Below, in pieces: positions 40,174-49,478 of a DNA stretch of 64,000 nt (the stretch's first letter is position 1; each line of letters begins with the position of its first letter). Source of the stretch: RSA9 sp036381195 (lineage in GTDB: Bacteria; Gemmatimonadota; Gemmatimonadetes; Longimicrobiales; RSA9); assembly GCA_036381195.1 (NCBI GenBank), contig DASVDH010000089.1, positions 13,708-77,707 of the forward strand, read 5' to 3'. The notes beneath the pieces were generated by a model. It did no database searches. It saw only the letters and a program-made list of their open reading frames with translations, and was not told the origin of the DNA. The position numbers were made by a program, and so were the translations under genes.

Positions 40174-42549
40174 TCAGTCACCCGTCGCGGCACCGCTGGC
40201 GGGTCCTCCGTACAGCGCCGCGTAGATGCGCGCGTTCTGCTGCACGACCTTCACGTACTGCCGCGTCTCAGCGTACGGGATGCGCTCGGCGAAGAGCTCC
40301 TCGTCCTCGTACTCGGGGAAGTCCCGCCAGCGCGAGACGCGGTGCGGCCCCGCGTTGTATGCCGCCAGCGCCGCCGTGAGCCGGTTGCCGAAGCGCTCGA
40401 TCAGGTCGGCGAAGTAGGCCGTTCCGAGGTGGAGGTTGACCTCGGGCCGCTCCAGCAGGCCCGCGTCGAAGCGCCCCAGGTCCGTCCGCCGTGCGAGCGC
40501 GCGTCCCGTGGCCGGCATGATCTGCATGAGGCCGATCGCGCCGGCAGGGCTCGCGATCGCCGGGTTGAACATGGACTCCTGGCGGATGAGGCCGGCGACG
40601 AGGAACGGATCCAGGCCGCGCTCGGCCGCTTCGGCCACGATCATGTCCCGGTACGGGAAGGGGTAGATGATGCGGAGAAGCCGCAGGTTCCACGCGCCCT
40701 CCCGCTCGTAGATCTCCCAGCCCAGACGGATCCCCGTGATCGTGAAGCCGCGGGCGTTGAACGCCTCGGCGAGCGCGTAGAGCGCGCCGTCGCGCTGGTC
40801 GAAGTGCCGCCGCAGCCGGCCGACCTCGAAGTCTGCGGCCTCCTCGTAGCCGAGATCCCTCAGCAGGTCGAGCCGCACGAGCGCCCGGGCGACCTCCCCC
40901 TCCACCGAGTCCTGCTGCGGGGGCGACGGCTCCAGCGGCATGTTCCAGAGATTTTCGCCCAGCAGCTCGGCGGCGCGGATGCCGTAGTACGAGAGTGGCT
41001 CGACCCTGCGCACCTCGCGCAGCCGGGCGCGTGCCAGGGAGTCCCGGCCCAGCCCGCGGTGCGCCCGGGCGGCCCAGAACGTCGCCTGCTGGTAGTTGCG
41101 GCCGTTGGGGTGCCGCTGCCGGTACTCCTCCCAGATGCGCGCCGCACCCTCGCGGTCGCCCTCGACGTACGCCATCCCGGCGAGCCGCATCAGGGCGAGC
41201 CCGGCTTCGCGTGCGGCCGCGTCGATCTCCACCGTCCGCCGGTACAGCTCCCGGGCGCGGGCCAGGTCGCCGTCATCGTGGGCCAGGTCGGCGACGAGGT
41301 AGACGGCCTCCGCAGCCGCCCGCTGCCCCGGGAAGCGCGTGGCCGTGCGCAGGAGCGTGGCTCGCCCCGCCTCCTCCCGGCCCCGGCGGTACTGCGCGCG
41401 GCCGGCCACCAGCATCGCCTCCGCGCCGATGCGGGGATTCGGCGCCTCCGCGGCCAGATCGAGCATCCAGCGCTCGGCGTCCGCGTAGCGGCCGGCCCGG
41501 AACAGCGCACGGCCGACCTCCAGCCGGATCTCGGCCCGCTCCAGCGCGCTGCCGCGGCCGGAAGCCAGGTAGGCGCGCAGGCCGGCGATGCCGCGGTCCA
41601 GATTGCCGTGCCGCAGATAGACCCGCCCCGCCCGCAGCAGGTCGCGCGGCGTCGCGCCGCGCATCCCGCTGAGCTCCCGCGCGGCATCCACCGCCGCGGT
41701 CGCACCCGGCGCGGCCTCCATGGCGCGGATGAACGCCTCCCGCGCTCCCGCCGTGTCCCCGCGCTGCAGGCGAGCCCGGCCGGCGGCGGTCCACGCCTCC
41801 GCGCGAGCCGAAGCCCGCCCGAGCCGGGTCGCTGCCAGCTCCGCGACGCGCTGCGCGCCAGCGATGTCGCCGGCCTGCTGCTGCGCGCGGTAACGGATCC
41901 GCCAGCCCCAGTCCAGCGCCAGCACCGAGTCCACCCCGGCGAGCCGCCGCCGCACGGCGGCCGTGTCCCCCGCCGCCGCCAGCGCCTCCGTCGCGAAGAT
42001 CGCGATCCAGTCGCCGAGCTGCGGAAGGAGCCGCGCCGCACGGTCGTACGCCGCGACAGCGCCCGCCGCGTCTCCCGCCTTCTCCAGCGCGCGCGCCCGC
42101 CGCATCTCGGCCATGCCCCGCTGGCGCTCGCCCGCGTCGGCCGCCACGTCCAGGTAGCGCTGGAGCGCCTCCTCGCCGGGCAGCCACTGCTCCAGCTCGA
42201 GCCGGCTCCGCCCCAGCAGATTCCAGCCGTACCCGCCCGAGACGCGGTCCAGCCAATCCCGGCCGGCGAGCAGCGAATCCACACGGGCCCACGCGCCCCA
42301 GCCCGCTTCTGCCTGGGCGGCCAGCAGGATCGTTTCCGGCCCGGGATCCGGCACGGCTGCCAGATAGCCGCGCAGGATCCGGCTCGCCCGCCAGTAGCGG
42401 CCTTGCCGCAGCGCTTCCAGCGCCTCCGGCGGGATGTCCGGCGGCTGCGATTCGACGGCCGCCGCGGGCCTGCGGCCCAGCTCCAGCACCGCCGGAGCCA
42501 CTGCCACGGCCAGGAAGAGGACGGCGATTCCGATATAGTGTCTTGCCAT
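40174..42549 (-). CDS. slt: Soluble lytic murein transglycosylase with TPR-like repeats
   Basis: 791 residues. An N-terminal membrane or signal segment (IGIAVLFLAVAVAPAVLEL) leads into about 550 residues of helical Slt/TPR-type repeats. The catalytic Slt domain begins near 635 (YPFPYRDMIVAEAAERGLDP), with the acid/base Glu in IRQESMFNP (about 658) and the GLMQIMPATGR motif. Such enzymes cleave peptidoglycan to form 1,6-anhydro-muramyl products in the periplasm. ATG 42549 is used; GTG 42564 in frame is possible. The TTG start of the lipid kinase-like gene follows directly. Confidence 0.92.
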   Translation of the reverse strand: MARHYIGIAVLFLAVAVAPAVLELGRRPAAAVESQPPDIPPEALEALRQGRYWRASRILRGYLAAVPDPGPETILLAAQAEAGWGAWARVDSLLAGRDWLDRVSGGYGWNLLGRSRLELEQWLPGEEALQRYLDVAADAGERQRGMAEMRRARALEKAGDAAGAVAAYDRAARLLPQLGDWIAIFATEALAAAGDTAAVRRRLAGVDSVLALDWGWRIRYRAQQQAGDIAGAQRVAELAATRLGRASARAEAWTAAGRARLQRGDTAGAREAFIRAMEAAPGATAAVDAARELSGMRGATPRDLLRAGRVYLRHGNLDRGIAGLRAYLASGRGSALERAEIRLEVGRALFRAGRYADAERWMLDLAAEAPNPRIGAEAMLVAGRAQYRRGREEAGRATLLRTATRFPGQRAAAEAVYLVADLAHDDGDLARARELYRRTVEIDAAAREAGLALMRLAGMAYVEGDREGAARIWEEYRQRHPNGRNYQQATFWAARAHRGLGRDSLARARLREVRRVEPLSYYGIRAAELLGENLWNMPLEPSPPQQDSVEGEVARALVRLDLLRDLGYEEAADFEVGRLRRHFDQRDGALYALAEAFNARGFTITGIRLGWEIYEREGAWNLRLLRIIYPFPYRDMIVAEAAERGLDPFLVAGLIRQESMFNPAIASPAGAIGLMQIMPATGRALARRTDLGRFDAGLLERPEVNLHLGTAYFADLIERFGNRLTAALAAYNAGPHRVSRWRDFPEYEDEELFAERIPYAETRQYVKVVQQNARIYAALYGGPASGAATGD

Positions 42550-42691
42550 CACCGAGTGCCGCACCGGGGTCCCGGGACTCTACATGGAGCGGCCACGCGT
42601 GGTTCCTCCTCGCGTGGCCAGCGCTGCAACGGGTGCGCCAGGCAGAGCCGGGGAGGAGACACGGCGGCCTGACAGGGAGGCGCGGAAGGAG

Positions 42692-44083
42692 CTACGGCCC
42701 CTCCTCCCGTCTCGGCCGCAGGCGGTTGGCGGCGCTGCGGAAAGCACTCTCGGAGGAAGGCGTCAGTTCGTAGCGCCCGAAGCCCGACCGGTCCTCGAAC
42801 ACCAGCTCGAGCCGGCCGCCGGGCGTGCGCTCGTAGATCCAGATCAGGATGCGGCGGTTGCTCGTGATGTCCACGAGCCGCTCGTCCTGCTCGAACGCGT
42901 GGTCCGGCCACCCCAACACGATGAAGACCTCGCCGCGATCCGTCTCCCACCCCGCCCGGCCCGGCTCGCCGAACTGCTCCGTCGCGACGCGGACGCGCTC
43001 GAAGAACTGTTCCCGGAACTCGTTGACCGGCGTGGCCGGGACGGGGTCCCGCCGCTCCCAGAAGCGCTCCCACCGCTCCCGCCGCTCCGCCCCGGATACG
43101 GCGCTCAGGGAGTCCAACTCCTCGTCCGAGGCGATGTATGTCAGGAACTCGAGCACTTCCTCGAAGTTGGCCACCATCCACTGGTCCGAGATGGTGATCA
43201 GGAGGGGCGAGCGCGTGGCCTGCGTGTCCGCGGGAGTACGCATCTCGACCCAGAGCCGGCCAACCGGCAGCGGCTCCCGCGGGATCTCGACGACCGCGCT
43301 GCGCAGCTCCGAGCTGCCTTCCGCCAGGGCCACCTGAGTCTGCCACAGCTCCGAGCCGTGGTCATCCACCACACGGATGGACACGGGGAACCCCTCGGAG
43401 ACGCCGTACGCCTCGACGTACAGCCGGGGCGCCTCCGCGCCGTAGGCGACCGTGCGCCGGGGATTGGTGATCAGATCCGGGTAGACGGCCTGGTCCGCCC
43501 GACCCGTGGCGCGGTAGACGATGACGGGATCCGAGACGCGCCGGGCGGCGGCGCCGTACCGCGGCACCCGGAGCGTGTCCACCGCCTGGAACCCGCGCGA
43601 GCTGTTGGCATCGCGCGCCTCCACCTCCACCGTGTACTCGCCGGGCGCGACCAGGATCAGCTCCTGGAACACCACGCTCTCCTCGGTCCGGCCCGTCTCC
43701 GCGAAGGTCGGGATCCGCACGACTTCCTGCCGCTGGACCTCCCGGACGGCCACGCTGTCCCGCCGGAAGGTGACCCGGACCGTGTACTCGCCGCGGAACC
43801 CCGACCCGTCCCGCTGGAACCGCAACGCGCTGTTCGGCAGGGACAGCCCGAACAGCACGTACGTCGAGTCCGCGGGCCCCGCCATCGTGGCGAAGCTCGC
43901 CACCGCCGGGTAGTCCCCGGAGCCCGCGAGCAGGCCGAGCTCCCGGTACACGTCCAGGGGCCGGGCCACACCGGCTTCCCGCCGAGGCGTTGGCCCGTCC
44001 GGGCCGGACCCGCCGCCGCAGCCCAGGACCAGGAGCGCCAGGAGGCCCAAATGGAGAGGGCCACCCGCACGGTGGCCCTCCAT
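42692..44083 (-). CDS. GWxTD domain lipoprotein
   Basis: 463 residues. Signal peptide with lipobox (LLVLGC). The central and C-terminal regions are beta-rich, and near 378-382 the domain-naming GWETD appears, followed by RGEVFIVLGWPDH and ILIWIYER. GWxTD proteins occur in Gemmatimonadota, Acidobacteriota and related diderms; their function is unknown, with a link to envelope structure proposed only by location. GGTAGGA lies before ATG 44083. An upstream GTG (44113) overlaps the TolQ-like stop and is the alternative start. Confidence 0.85.
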   Translation of the reverse strand: MEGHRAGGPLHLGLLALLVLGCGGGSGPDGPTPRREAGVARPLDVYRELGLLAGSGDYPAVASFATMAGPADSTYVLFGLSLPNSALRFQRDGSGFRGEYTVRVTFRRDSVAVREVQRQEVVRIPTFAETGRTEESVVFQELILVAPGEYTVEVEARDANSSRGFQAVDTLRVPRYGAAARRVSDPVIVYRATGRADQAVYPDLITNPRRTVAYGAEAPRLYVEAYGVSEGFPVSIRVVDDHGSELWQTQVALAEGSSELRSAVVEIPREPLPVGRLWVEMRTPADTQATRSPLLITISDQWMVANFEEVLEFLTYIASDEELDSLSAVSGAERRERWERFWERRDPVPATPVNEFREQFFERVRVATEQFGEPGRAGWETDRGEVFIVLGWPDHAFEQDERLVDITSNRRILIWIYERTPGGRLELVFEDRSGFGRYELTPSSESAFRSAANRLRPRREEGP

Positions 44084-44109
44084 GCGTAGAGTCCTACCAC
44101 CCACGAGAT

Positions 44110-44817
44110 TCACCCCACGGCCGAGGCACCGACTTCCATGGCATGCAGGGTGTCGATCATTTTCTGTGCCGACTCCTCCATGTCGATCACGAGCTGGTCG
44201 ATCTTCGACACGAAGTAGTTGTGGGCGATGTTGACCGGGATCGCGATCATCAGGCCGGCGGCCGTGGTGATCAGCGCGATCTTGATGCCCGCGGCGACCA
44301 GCGTCGCCTCGACCTCGCCCGCCGCCTCGATCGCGGCGAACGCCTCGATCATCCCGAGCACCGTGCCCAGGAACCCCAGCAGCGGCGCCACGTTGGAGAC
44401 CGTGGCCAGCCAGACGAGCCCGCGCTCGAGGTTCGCCATCTCGATCAGGCCGACGTTCTCGATCGCCTTGAGGACGCGCTCCGTGCCCTCCTCGCGCCGC
44501 TCGAGGCCGGCCACCAGGATGCGGCCGGCGGGCGTGTTGGACTCACGGGCGACGGCCATGGCCTCCGCGACCTTCCGCTTGGCCATGAGGTCGTCCACCT
44601 CGCGCAGTACCTTGCTCGTGCGGACGCCCTTCATCATGAGGTCGATGAGCTTCCAGACGATGACGACGAGCCCGACCACCGCGCATGCGCCCAGCGGCCA
44701 CATGAGCTCGCCGCCATCCACCCAGAACTGCACGACCTTCTCCTGCCACGTCAGTTCAGGGGCTTCCAGGCCCGGGATTTGAAGCAGCGCCAGTCCGAAG
44801 GTGCCGATACTGCCCAA
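44110..44817 (-). CDS. MotA/TolQ/ExbB proton-channel protein
   Basis: 235 residues from TTG 44817, which has GGAGGTCACC directly upstream. A longer ATG start at 44919 would lie before the predicted transcription start, so I reject it. Three membrane segments are at about 35-55, 150-170 and 185-205. The channel helices carry NVAPLLGFLGTVLGMI and ITTAAGLMIAIPVNI, the family's Thr/Pro pattern. It would convert the proton gradient into mechanical energy for an outer-envelope task. No ExbD/TolR partner gene is in the window. Confidence 0.88.
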   Translation of the reverse strand: MGSIGTFGLALLQIPGLEAPELTWQEKVVQFWVDGGELMWPLGACAVVGLVVIVWKLIDLMMKGVRTSKVLREVDDLMAKRKVAEAMAVARESNTPAGRILVAGLERREEGTERVLKAIENVGLIEMANLERGLVWLATVSNVAPLLGFLGTVLGMIEAFAAIEAAGEVEATLVAAGIKIALITTAAGLMIAIPVNIAHNYFVSKIDQLVIDMEESAQKMIDTLHAMEVGASAVG

Positions 44818-44903
44818 GGTGACCTCCAGGGGATTGGACGCGGGGCCGTCCTCGGCCCGCCAGCCACTGTGGATGATGGGGTTTCGGGAAAAAAGCGGGC
44901 TGC

Positions 44904-44933
44904 AACATAGGACCGGCACGCCAGGCGTGTCAA
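44904..44933 (-). promoter_or_regulatory. Promoter of the TolQ-like gene, overlapping dppF
   Basis: Minus strand: TTGACA (44933-44928), 18-base spacer, TATGTT (44909-44904). The -35 overlaps the dppF stop codon. Transcription should begin near 44897, downstream of the ATG at 44919, supporting the TTG start at 44817. Confidence 0.6.
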
Positions 44934-46006
44934 GGGCCTCGCCGGTGGGCCGGCTCCTTGATGCACGCCGCGAACTGGCCGGGCGCCTTCTCCGCGAGGG
45001 GCGGCGTGATCGCCGCGCAGTCGGCGTCCTTCAGCGGATGGGGGCAGCGCGGGTGGAAGGGGCAGCCGGACGGCGGGGCCACGGGGCTCGGAACATCCCC
45101 TTGCAGGACGATGCGCTCCCTGCGCCCGCCGGGCCGGGGCACCGGCACGGCGGAAAGCAGGGAGCGCGTGTACGGGTGGCGCGGCGAGCGGATGACCTGC
45201 CCGGCATCCCCCAGCTCGACGATGCGGCCGAGGTACATCACCGCGATGCGCTGGCTGACGTGCTCGATGACGCTCAGGTCGTGGGCGATGAAGAGGTAGG
45301 TGAGGCCGAGGCGGTCCTGGAGGTCGCGGAGCAGGTTGAGGACCTGCGCCTGCACGGAGACGTCGAGCGCGGACACGGGCTCGTCGCAAACGATGAAGTC
45401 CGGCTCGACGGAGAGGGCCCGCGCGATCCCGATGCGCTGGCGCTGGCCGCCGCTGAACTCGTGGGGGTAGCGCGCCGCGTGGGCGGGCGAGAGGCCCACG
45501 AGCTCGAGCAGCTCGGCGATGCGCTCGCGAGCGGCGCGGCCGCGCGCCAGCCCGTGAATCCGCAGGGCCTCGCCCAGCGCGTCCCCCACCGTGAGCCGCG
45601 GGTTCAGCGAGCCGAACGGGTCCTGGAACACGATCTGGGCGTGCCGCCGCCACCGGCGCAGCTCCCGCGCGCCCATGCGAAAGATGTCGCGGCCCTCGAA
45701 CAGGGCCGAGCCCGCGGTCGGCTCGATCAGCCGGAGGATCGTCCGGCCCGTCGTGGTCTTGCCGGACCCGGACTCGCCCACCAGCCCCAGCGTCTCGCCA
45801 CGCCGGATCCAGAACGAGACGCCGTCCACCGCGCGGACGTGGCCCCGGACCCGGCCGAACAGGCCGCGCCGCAGCGGGAAGTGCTTGACCAGCCCGCGCA
45901 CGTCCAGCAATGCATCCGCGGGCGGGGCGACCTCTTCGGCGCGCAGGCCGCCGAGGTCGCTGTCCCCCTTGGCGGGCGGCAGGCCGCCCGTGACGGCCGT
46001 GCTCAT
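44930..46006 (-). CDS. dppF: Peptide ABC transporter ATPase, DppF/OppF type
   Basis: 358 residues. Walker A GESGSGKTTTGR (about 65-76), signature FSGGQRQRIGIARA, Walker B FIVCDEPVSALDVSVQAQ and the C-terminal Cys-rich oligopeptide-transport element (GCPFHPRCPHPLKDADC) that binds an iron-sulfur or metal site in this family. It pairs with DppD. The start was set at 46006, where homology begins; the 40 upstream in-frame residues are basic shadow. Last gene of the peptide-transport operon. Confidence 0.93.
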   Translation of the reverse strand: MSTAVTGGLPPAKGDSDLGGLRAEEVAPPADALLDVRGLVKHFPLRRGLFGRVRGHVRAVDGVSFWIRRGETLGLVGESGSGKTTTGRTILRLIEPTAGSALFEGRDIFRMGARELRRWRRHAQIVFQDPFGSLNPRLTVGDALGEALRIHGLARGRAARERIAELLELVGLSPAHAARYPHEFSGGQRQRIGIARALSVEPDFIVCDEPVSALDVSVQAQVLNLLRDLQDRLGLTYLFIAHDLSVIEHVSQRIAVMYLGRIVELGDAGQVIRSPRHPYTRSLLSAVPVPRPGGRRERIVLQGDVPSPVAPPSGCPFHPRCPHPLKDADCAAITPPLAEKAPGQFAACIKEPAHRRGP

Positions 46007-46100
46007 GCCGGCACGCTCCCCGGCCGGCCGGCCGGGGCGGCGCGGCCGCCGTCGGCGTGGCTGGGATGATCGGGCGGGCGCCGTTCGGCTCTCACCGGGC

Positions 46101-47231
46101 TCACCGCTCCACGTCCTCCTCGACATCCGGGTGCTCCGCGAGCGGCCGGGGCGGTGCTTCGGGCGGGCCGGCCTCGGGCGGCGCCGCCGCGCGTTCGGCC
46201 GCGGCCGCGCGGTGATAGCGCTCGGCCGGCGCGGCGCCCGGGCGCCCGCCTGCCCGCCGCTCCGGGTGCTTCTCCAGCCAGCAGCGGGAGTAATGGCCCG
46301 GCTCCGCTTCGAACAGGTCCGGGTCCGCGTTCACGCACAGGTCCCAGCCGTAGGGGCAGCGGGGGTGGAACCGGCACGCCCGCGGCCAGGACGTCGCGCT
46401 GGGCACTGTGCCCGGGATCACGCGCAGCCGCTCGACCGGCTCGCCGAGCCGCGGGATCGCCGCGAGCAGGCCTTCCGTGTACGGGTGCCGCGGATCGCGG
46501 AAGATCTGCTCGACCGTGCCCTCCTCCATCACCTGCCCCGCATACATCACGACGACGCGGTCGCATACCTCGGCGACCACGCCGAGGTCGTGCGTGATCA
46601 GCAGCACGGCCGTCCCGAGCCGCTGGCGCAGCCCGTCGATCAGCTCGAGGATCTGCGCCTGGATCGTGACGTCCAGCGCCGTCGTCGGCTCGTCTGCGAT
46701 CAGCACGTCCGGCTCGCATGCCAGCGCCATCGCGATCATCACGCGCTGCCGCATCCCGCCCGAGAGGTGGTGCGGGTACGCGTGCACGCGCTCTTCCGGG
46801 TTCGGGATGCCCACGAGCCGCAGCAGCTCGACGGCGCGCCCGAGCGCCTCCCGTTTGGCCACGCGCCGGTGCACTCGCAGCGCCTCCGCGATCTGCTCGC
46901 CCACCGGGTAGACCGGGTTGAGGGACGTCATCGGCTCCTGGAAGATCATCGCGATGTCGTTGCCCCGCACCCTGCGCATGCGCCGCTCCGGCAGCGCGAG
47001 GAGCTCCTCGCCCCGCAGCCGCACCGAGCTGCCGGGCATGATGCGGCCGGGCGGCCGCGGCACCAGCCGCAGGATCGAGAGCGATGTCACGGACTTGCCC
47101 GATCCGCTCTCGCCCACGATCCCCAGCGCCTCCCCTCGCTCGAGCGCGAAAGAGACGCCGTCCACGGCGCGGGCCACGCCCTCGTCCGTGTAGAAGTACG
47201 TCCGCAGGTCCTGCACCTCGAGTAGCGCCAT
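46101..47231 (-). CDS. dppD: Peptide ABC transporter ATPase, DppD/OppD type
   Basis: 376 residues. Walker A GESGSGKSVTSLS (about 38-50), Q-loop MIFQEPMTSLNP, signature LSGGMRQRVMIAMA, Walker B LIADEPTTALDVTIQAQ, and the Cys motif CRFHPRCPYGWDLC. It powers uptake of oligopeptides together with DppF. The last 45 residues are Ala/Pro/Glu-rich and unusual for the family. Its ATG overlaps the dppC stop by one base (TGATG). Confidence 0.94.
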   Translation of the reverse strand: MALLEVQDLRTYFYTDEGVARAVDGVSFALERGEALGIVGESGSGKSVTSLSILRLVPRPPGRIMPGSSVRLRGEELLALPERRMRRVRGNDIAMIFQEPMTSLNPVYPVGEQIAEALRVHRRVAKREALGRAVELLRLVGIPNPEERVHAYPHHLSGGMRQRVMIAMALACEPDVLIADEPTTALDVTIQAQILELIDGLRQRLGTAVLLITHDLGVVAEVCDRVVVMYAGQVMEEGTVEQIFRDPRHPYTEGLLAAIPRLGEPVERLRVIPGTVPSATSWPRACRFHPRCPYGWDLCVNADPDLFEAEPGHYSRCWLEKHPERRAGGRPGAAPAERYHRAAAAERAAAPPEAGPPEAPPRPLAEHPDVEEDVER

Positions 47232-48463
47232 CAGCTCCTCAGTCGCGGGTCCAGCGCATCGCGCAGCCCGTCTCCCACCAGGTTGAAGGCCAGCACCGTC
47301 ACGACGATGGCGAGGCCCGGAAACGTGGCGAGCCACCAGGCGCCGAACAGGACCTCGCTCCCCTCCGCGACCATCTTGCCCCAGGACGGCGTGGGCTCCG
47401 GCACACCCAGGCCCAGGAACGAGAGGCCGGCCTCGAGCACGATCGTGTTGCCGATGCCCAGCGTCGCCGCGACGATGACCGGCGCCAGCACGTTGGGGAC
47501 CAGGTGGCGCAGGATGATCCGCGTGCGGCCCATCCCCAGCGCGCGCGCGGCCTGGATGAACTCGCGCTCGCGCAGACTCAGCACCTCGCCGCGCACGATG
47601 CGGGTGGTCCCCGGCCACTGCGTGAGCCCCAGCACCACGATGATGACGCCGAGCGACGGCTCGAAGAGGGCGACCACGAGGATCAGCAGGATGAGCCGCG
47701 GGAAGGCGAGGACCATGTCCGTGAAACGCATGAGCAGCGCATCCACCCGTCCGCCCAGGTAGCCGGCCACCGCGCCCAGCAGCAGCCCGACCGTCACGCT
47801 GATCGCGGTCGCGACGAAGCCGATGGACAGCGAGATGCGGGCGCCGTAGAGGATGCGGCTGAGCACGTCGCGGCCGAAGCGATCCGTGCCCAGCCAGTAC
47901 TCGCGGGAGGGGGCGAGGAAGCCCGTCTGCACGAGGTCGCCGATCGCGATCGGGTCGTGGGGCGCGATGAGGGGTGCGAGCAGGGCCGCGAGGTACAGGA
48001 CCACGATGATGCCCAGCCCGGCGAGGGCGGTGCGGTTGCGGCGGAAGTGGCGAGCAGCGATGCGCCACTGCGAGTCCCGCACCTGCACGCGGCGGCGCGC
48101 GACCAGCAGGTCGTAGAGCGCCCATGCCCAGAGCAGCACGAGCAGGCCGAGCAGCGCCGCCGCAGCGACGTCGTCGTCCAGCGGGGCGGTGCGCCGGACC
48201 GCCCCCAGGCGCCCGCGAGCCAGGTAGGCGATCGCGAGCAGCAGGCCCCAGCCCAGCAGGACCACCAGTCCCCGCGCCCACGCGCCGATCGCCGCGTGGC
48301 CCGCGCCCGGCAGCAGCGCGGAGAGCACCACGGCGCGGCGAGGCACGCGCTCCGGCGGCCGCTCGGCGGCGATCGCCCCGCGCTCCTCCTCCCGTACGGG
48401 CACCGGCGTGGAGCCGGCCGACTCCGGGTCTGGCGCGATCGAACGGGGCGCGGCGTCGTCCAT
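47231..48463 (-). CDS. dppC: Peptide ABC permease, DppC type, with extra N-terminal membrane domain
   Basis: 410 residues, about 110 longer than usual DppC. Residues 40-130 form two to three extra hydrophobic helices (LSALLPGAGHAAIGAWARG, LLGLLVLLWAWALYDLLVA) that look like a TM2/YIP-type domain fused in front. The normal permease follows, with GTDRFGRDVLSRILYGARIS and the EAA loop EFIQAARALGMGRTRIILRH. It pairs with DppB in the membrane. dppB ends three bases before it and dppD overlaps its stop. Confidence 0.92.
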   Translation of the reverse strand: MDDAAPRSIAPDPESAGSTPVPVREEERGAIAAERPPERVPRRAVVLSALLPGAGHAAIGAWARGLVVLLGWGLLLAIAYLARGRLGAVRRTAPLDDDVAAAALLGLLVLLWAWALYDLLVARRRVQVRDSQWRIAARHFRRNRTALAGLGIIVVLYLAALLAPLIAPHDPIAIGDLVQTGFLAPSREYWLGTDRFGRDVLSRILYGARISLSIGFVATAISVTVGLLLGAVAGYLGGRVDALLMRFTDMVLAFPRLILLILVVALFEPSLGVIIVVLGLTQWPGTTRIVRGEVLSLREREFIQAARALGMGRTRIILRHLVPNVLAPVIVAATLGIGNTIVLEAGLSFLGLGVPEPTPSWGKMVAEGSEVLFGAWWLATFPGLAIVVTVLAFNLVGDGLRDALDPRLRS

Positions 48464-48466
48464 CGT

Positions 48467-49450
48467 TCAATCGTAGCGGATGCGTGGGTCGGCCACCGCG
48501 TAGAGCACGTCCGCGATCAGGCTACCGAGCACCACGAGCAGCGAGAAGAGGAACGTCGTCGCCATGACCAGCGGGTAATCGCGTTGCGCGATCGCGTTCA
48601 CGATCTCGCGCCCCATCCCCGGCCAGGCGAAGATCGTCTCCACGAACACCGTGCCGCTGAACAGGAAGGGGAGGTAGAGGCCGAGCAGCGTGATCACCGG
48701 GATCAGCGAGTTGCGCAATCCGTGCTTCAGGATCACGGTCCGCTCCGGCAGCCCCTTCGCGCGCGCCGTACGGATGTAGTCCTGGCGGATCACCTCGAGC
48801 ATCTGGCCGCGCGTGTACCGCGCGATCCCGGCCGCCAGCACCAGCGTCAGCGTAGTGACGGGCAGGATCATGTGCTCGATGCGGTCCCAGACCTTCCCGG
48901 CCGGCGAGAGGAACTCGTAGTCGATGCTCGTCATGCCGGTGGGCGGCAGGGCGATGGGCCAGCCCCACTGGTACGCCTGGTAGGCGAACAGCAGCATCAG
49001 CATGAGCCCCAGCCAGAACGACGGCATCGAGTAGAAGAACAGCGCGACGACGCTCAGCACGCGGTCGGCCCACCGGTGCTGCCGCACCGCCTGAAAGACG
49101 CCGATCGCCACGCCCAGCAGGAAAACCAGGACCAGCGAGGTGCCGGTCAGGATCATCGTGTTCGGCAGCGCGTCGAGGATGATGTCCATGACGGGCCGGC
49201 CCTGCGCGAGCGAAGCGCCGAAGTCGCCGGTCACGAACGCGCGCAGCCAGGCCAGGTAGCGCACGATGATCGGCTGGTCCAGGCCGTAGGTGCGGCGGAG
49301 CTGCTCGATGACCTCCGGCGATGCGGCCGGACTGTAGAAGCGCGCGGTGGGGTCGCCGGGCGCGAGGTTGAGCACGAAGAAGATCAGCGTGGCGATGCCC
49401 AGGAGCAGCGGAATCGCGCCGAGGAGTCGCTTGAGGAGGAAAGTGCCCAT
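48467..49450 (-). CDS. dppB: Peptide ABC permease, DppB type
   Basis: 327 residues; inner-membrane permease with six helices. LKRLLGAIPLLLGIATLIF at the start, the DLGASL-like DFGASLAQGRPVMDI, the EAA loop DYIRTARAKGLPERTVILKH, and the C-terminal FAWPGMGREIVNAIAQRDYP are all standard. It lies between the binding-protein gene and dppC in one operon. Confidence 0.95.
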   Translation of the reverse strand: MGTFLLKRLLGAIPLLLGIATLIFFVLNLAPGDPTARFYSPAASPEVIEQLRRTYGLDQPIIVRYLAWLRAFVTGDFGASLAQGRPVMDIILDALPNTMILTGTSLVLVFLLGVAIGVFQAVRQHRWADRVLSVVALFFYSMPSFWLGLMLMLLFAYQAYQWGWPIALPPTGMTSIDYEFLSPAGKVWDRIEHMILPVTTLTLVLAAGIARYTRGQMLEVIRQDYIRTARAKGLPERTVILKHGLRNSLIPVITLLGLYLPFLFSGTVFVETIFAWPGMGREIVNAIAQRDYPLVMATTFLFSLLVVLGSLIADVLYAVADPRIRYD

Positions 49451-49478
49451 CAGTCTTCTGGCGCCGCCCGCCGGCCGC

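Noticed and set aside
40093..42672. 859-codon plus-strand frame opposite the Slt gene
   Set aside because: No domain features; mirrors the real Slt gene.
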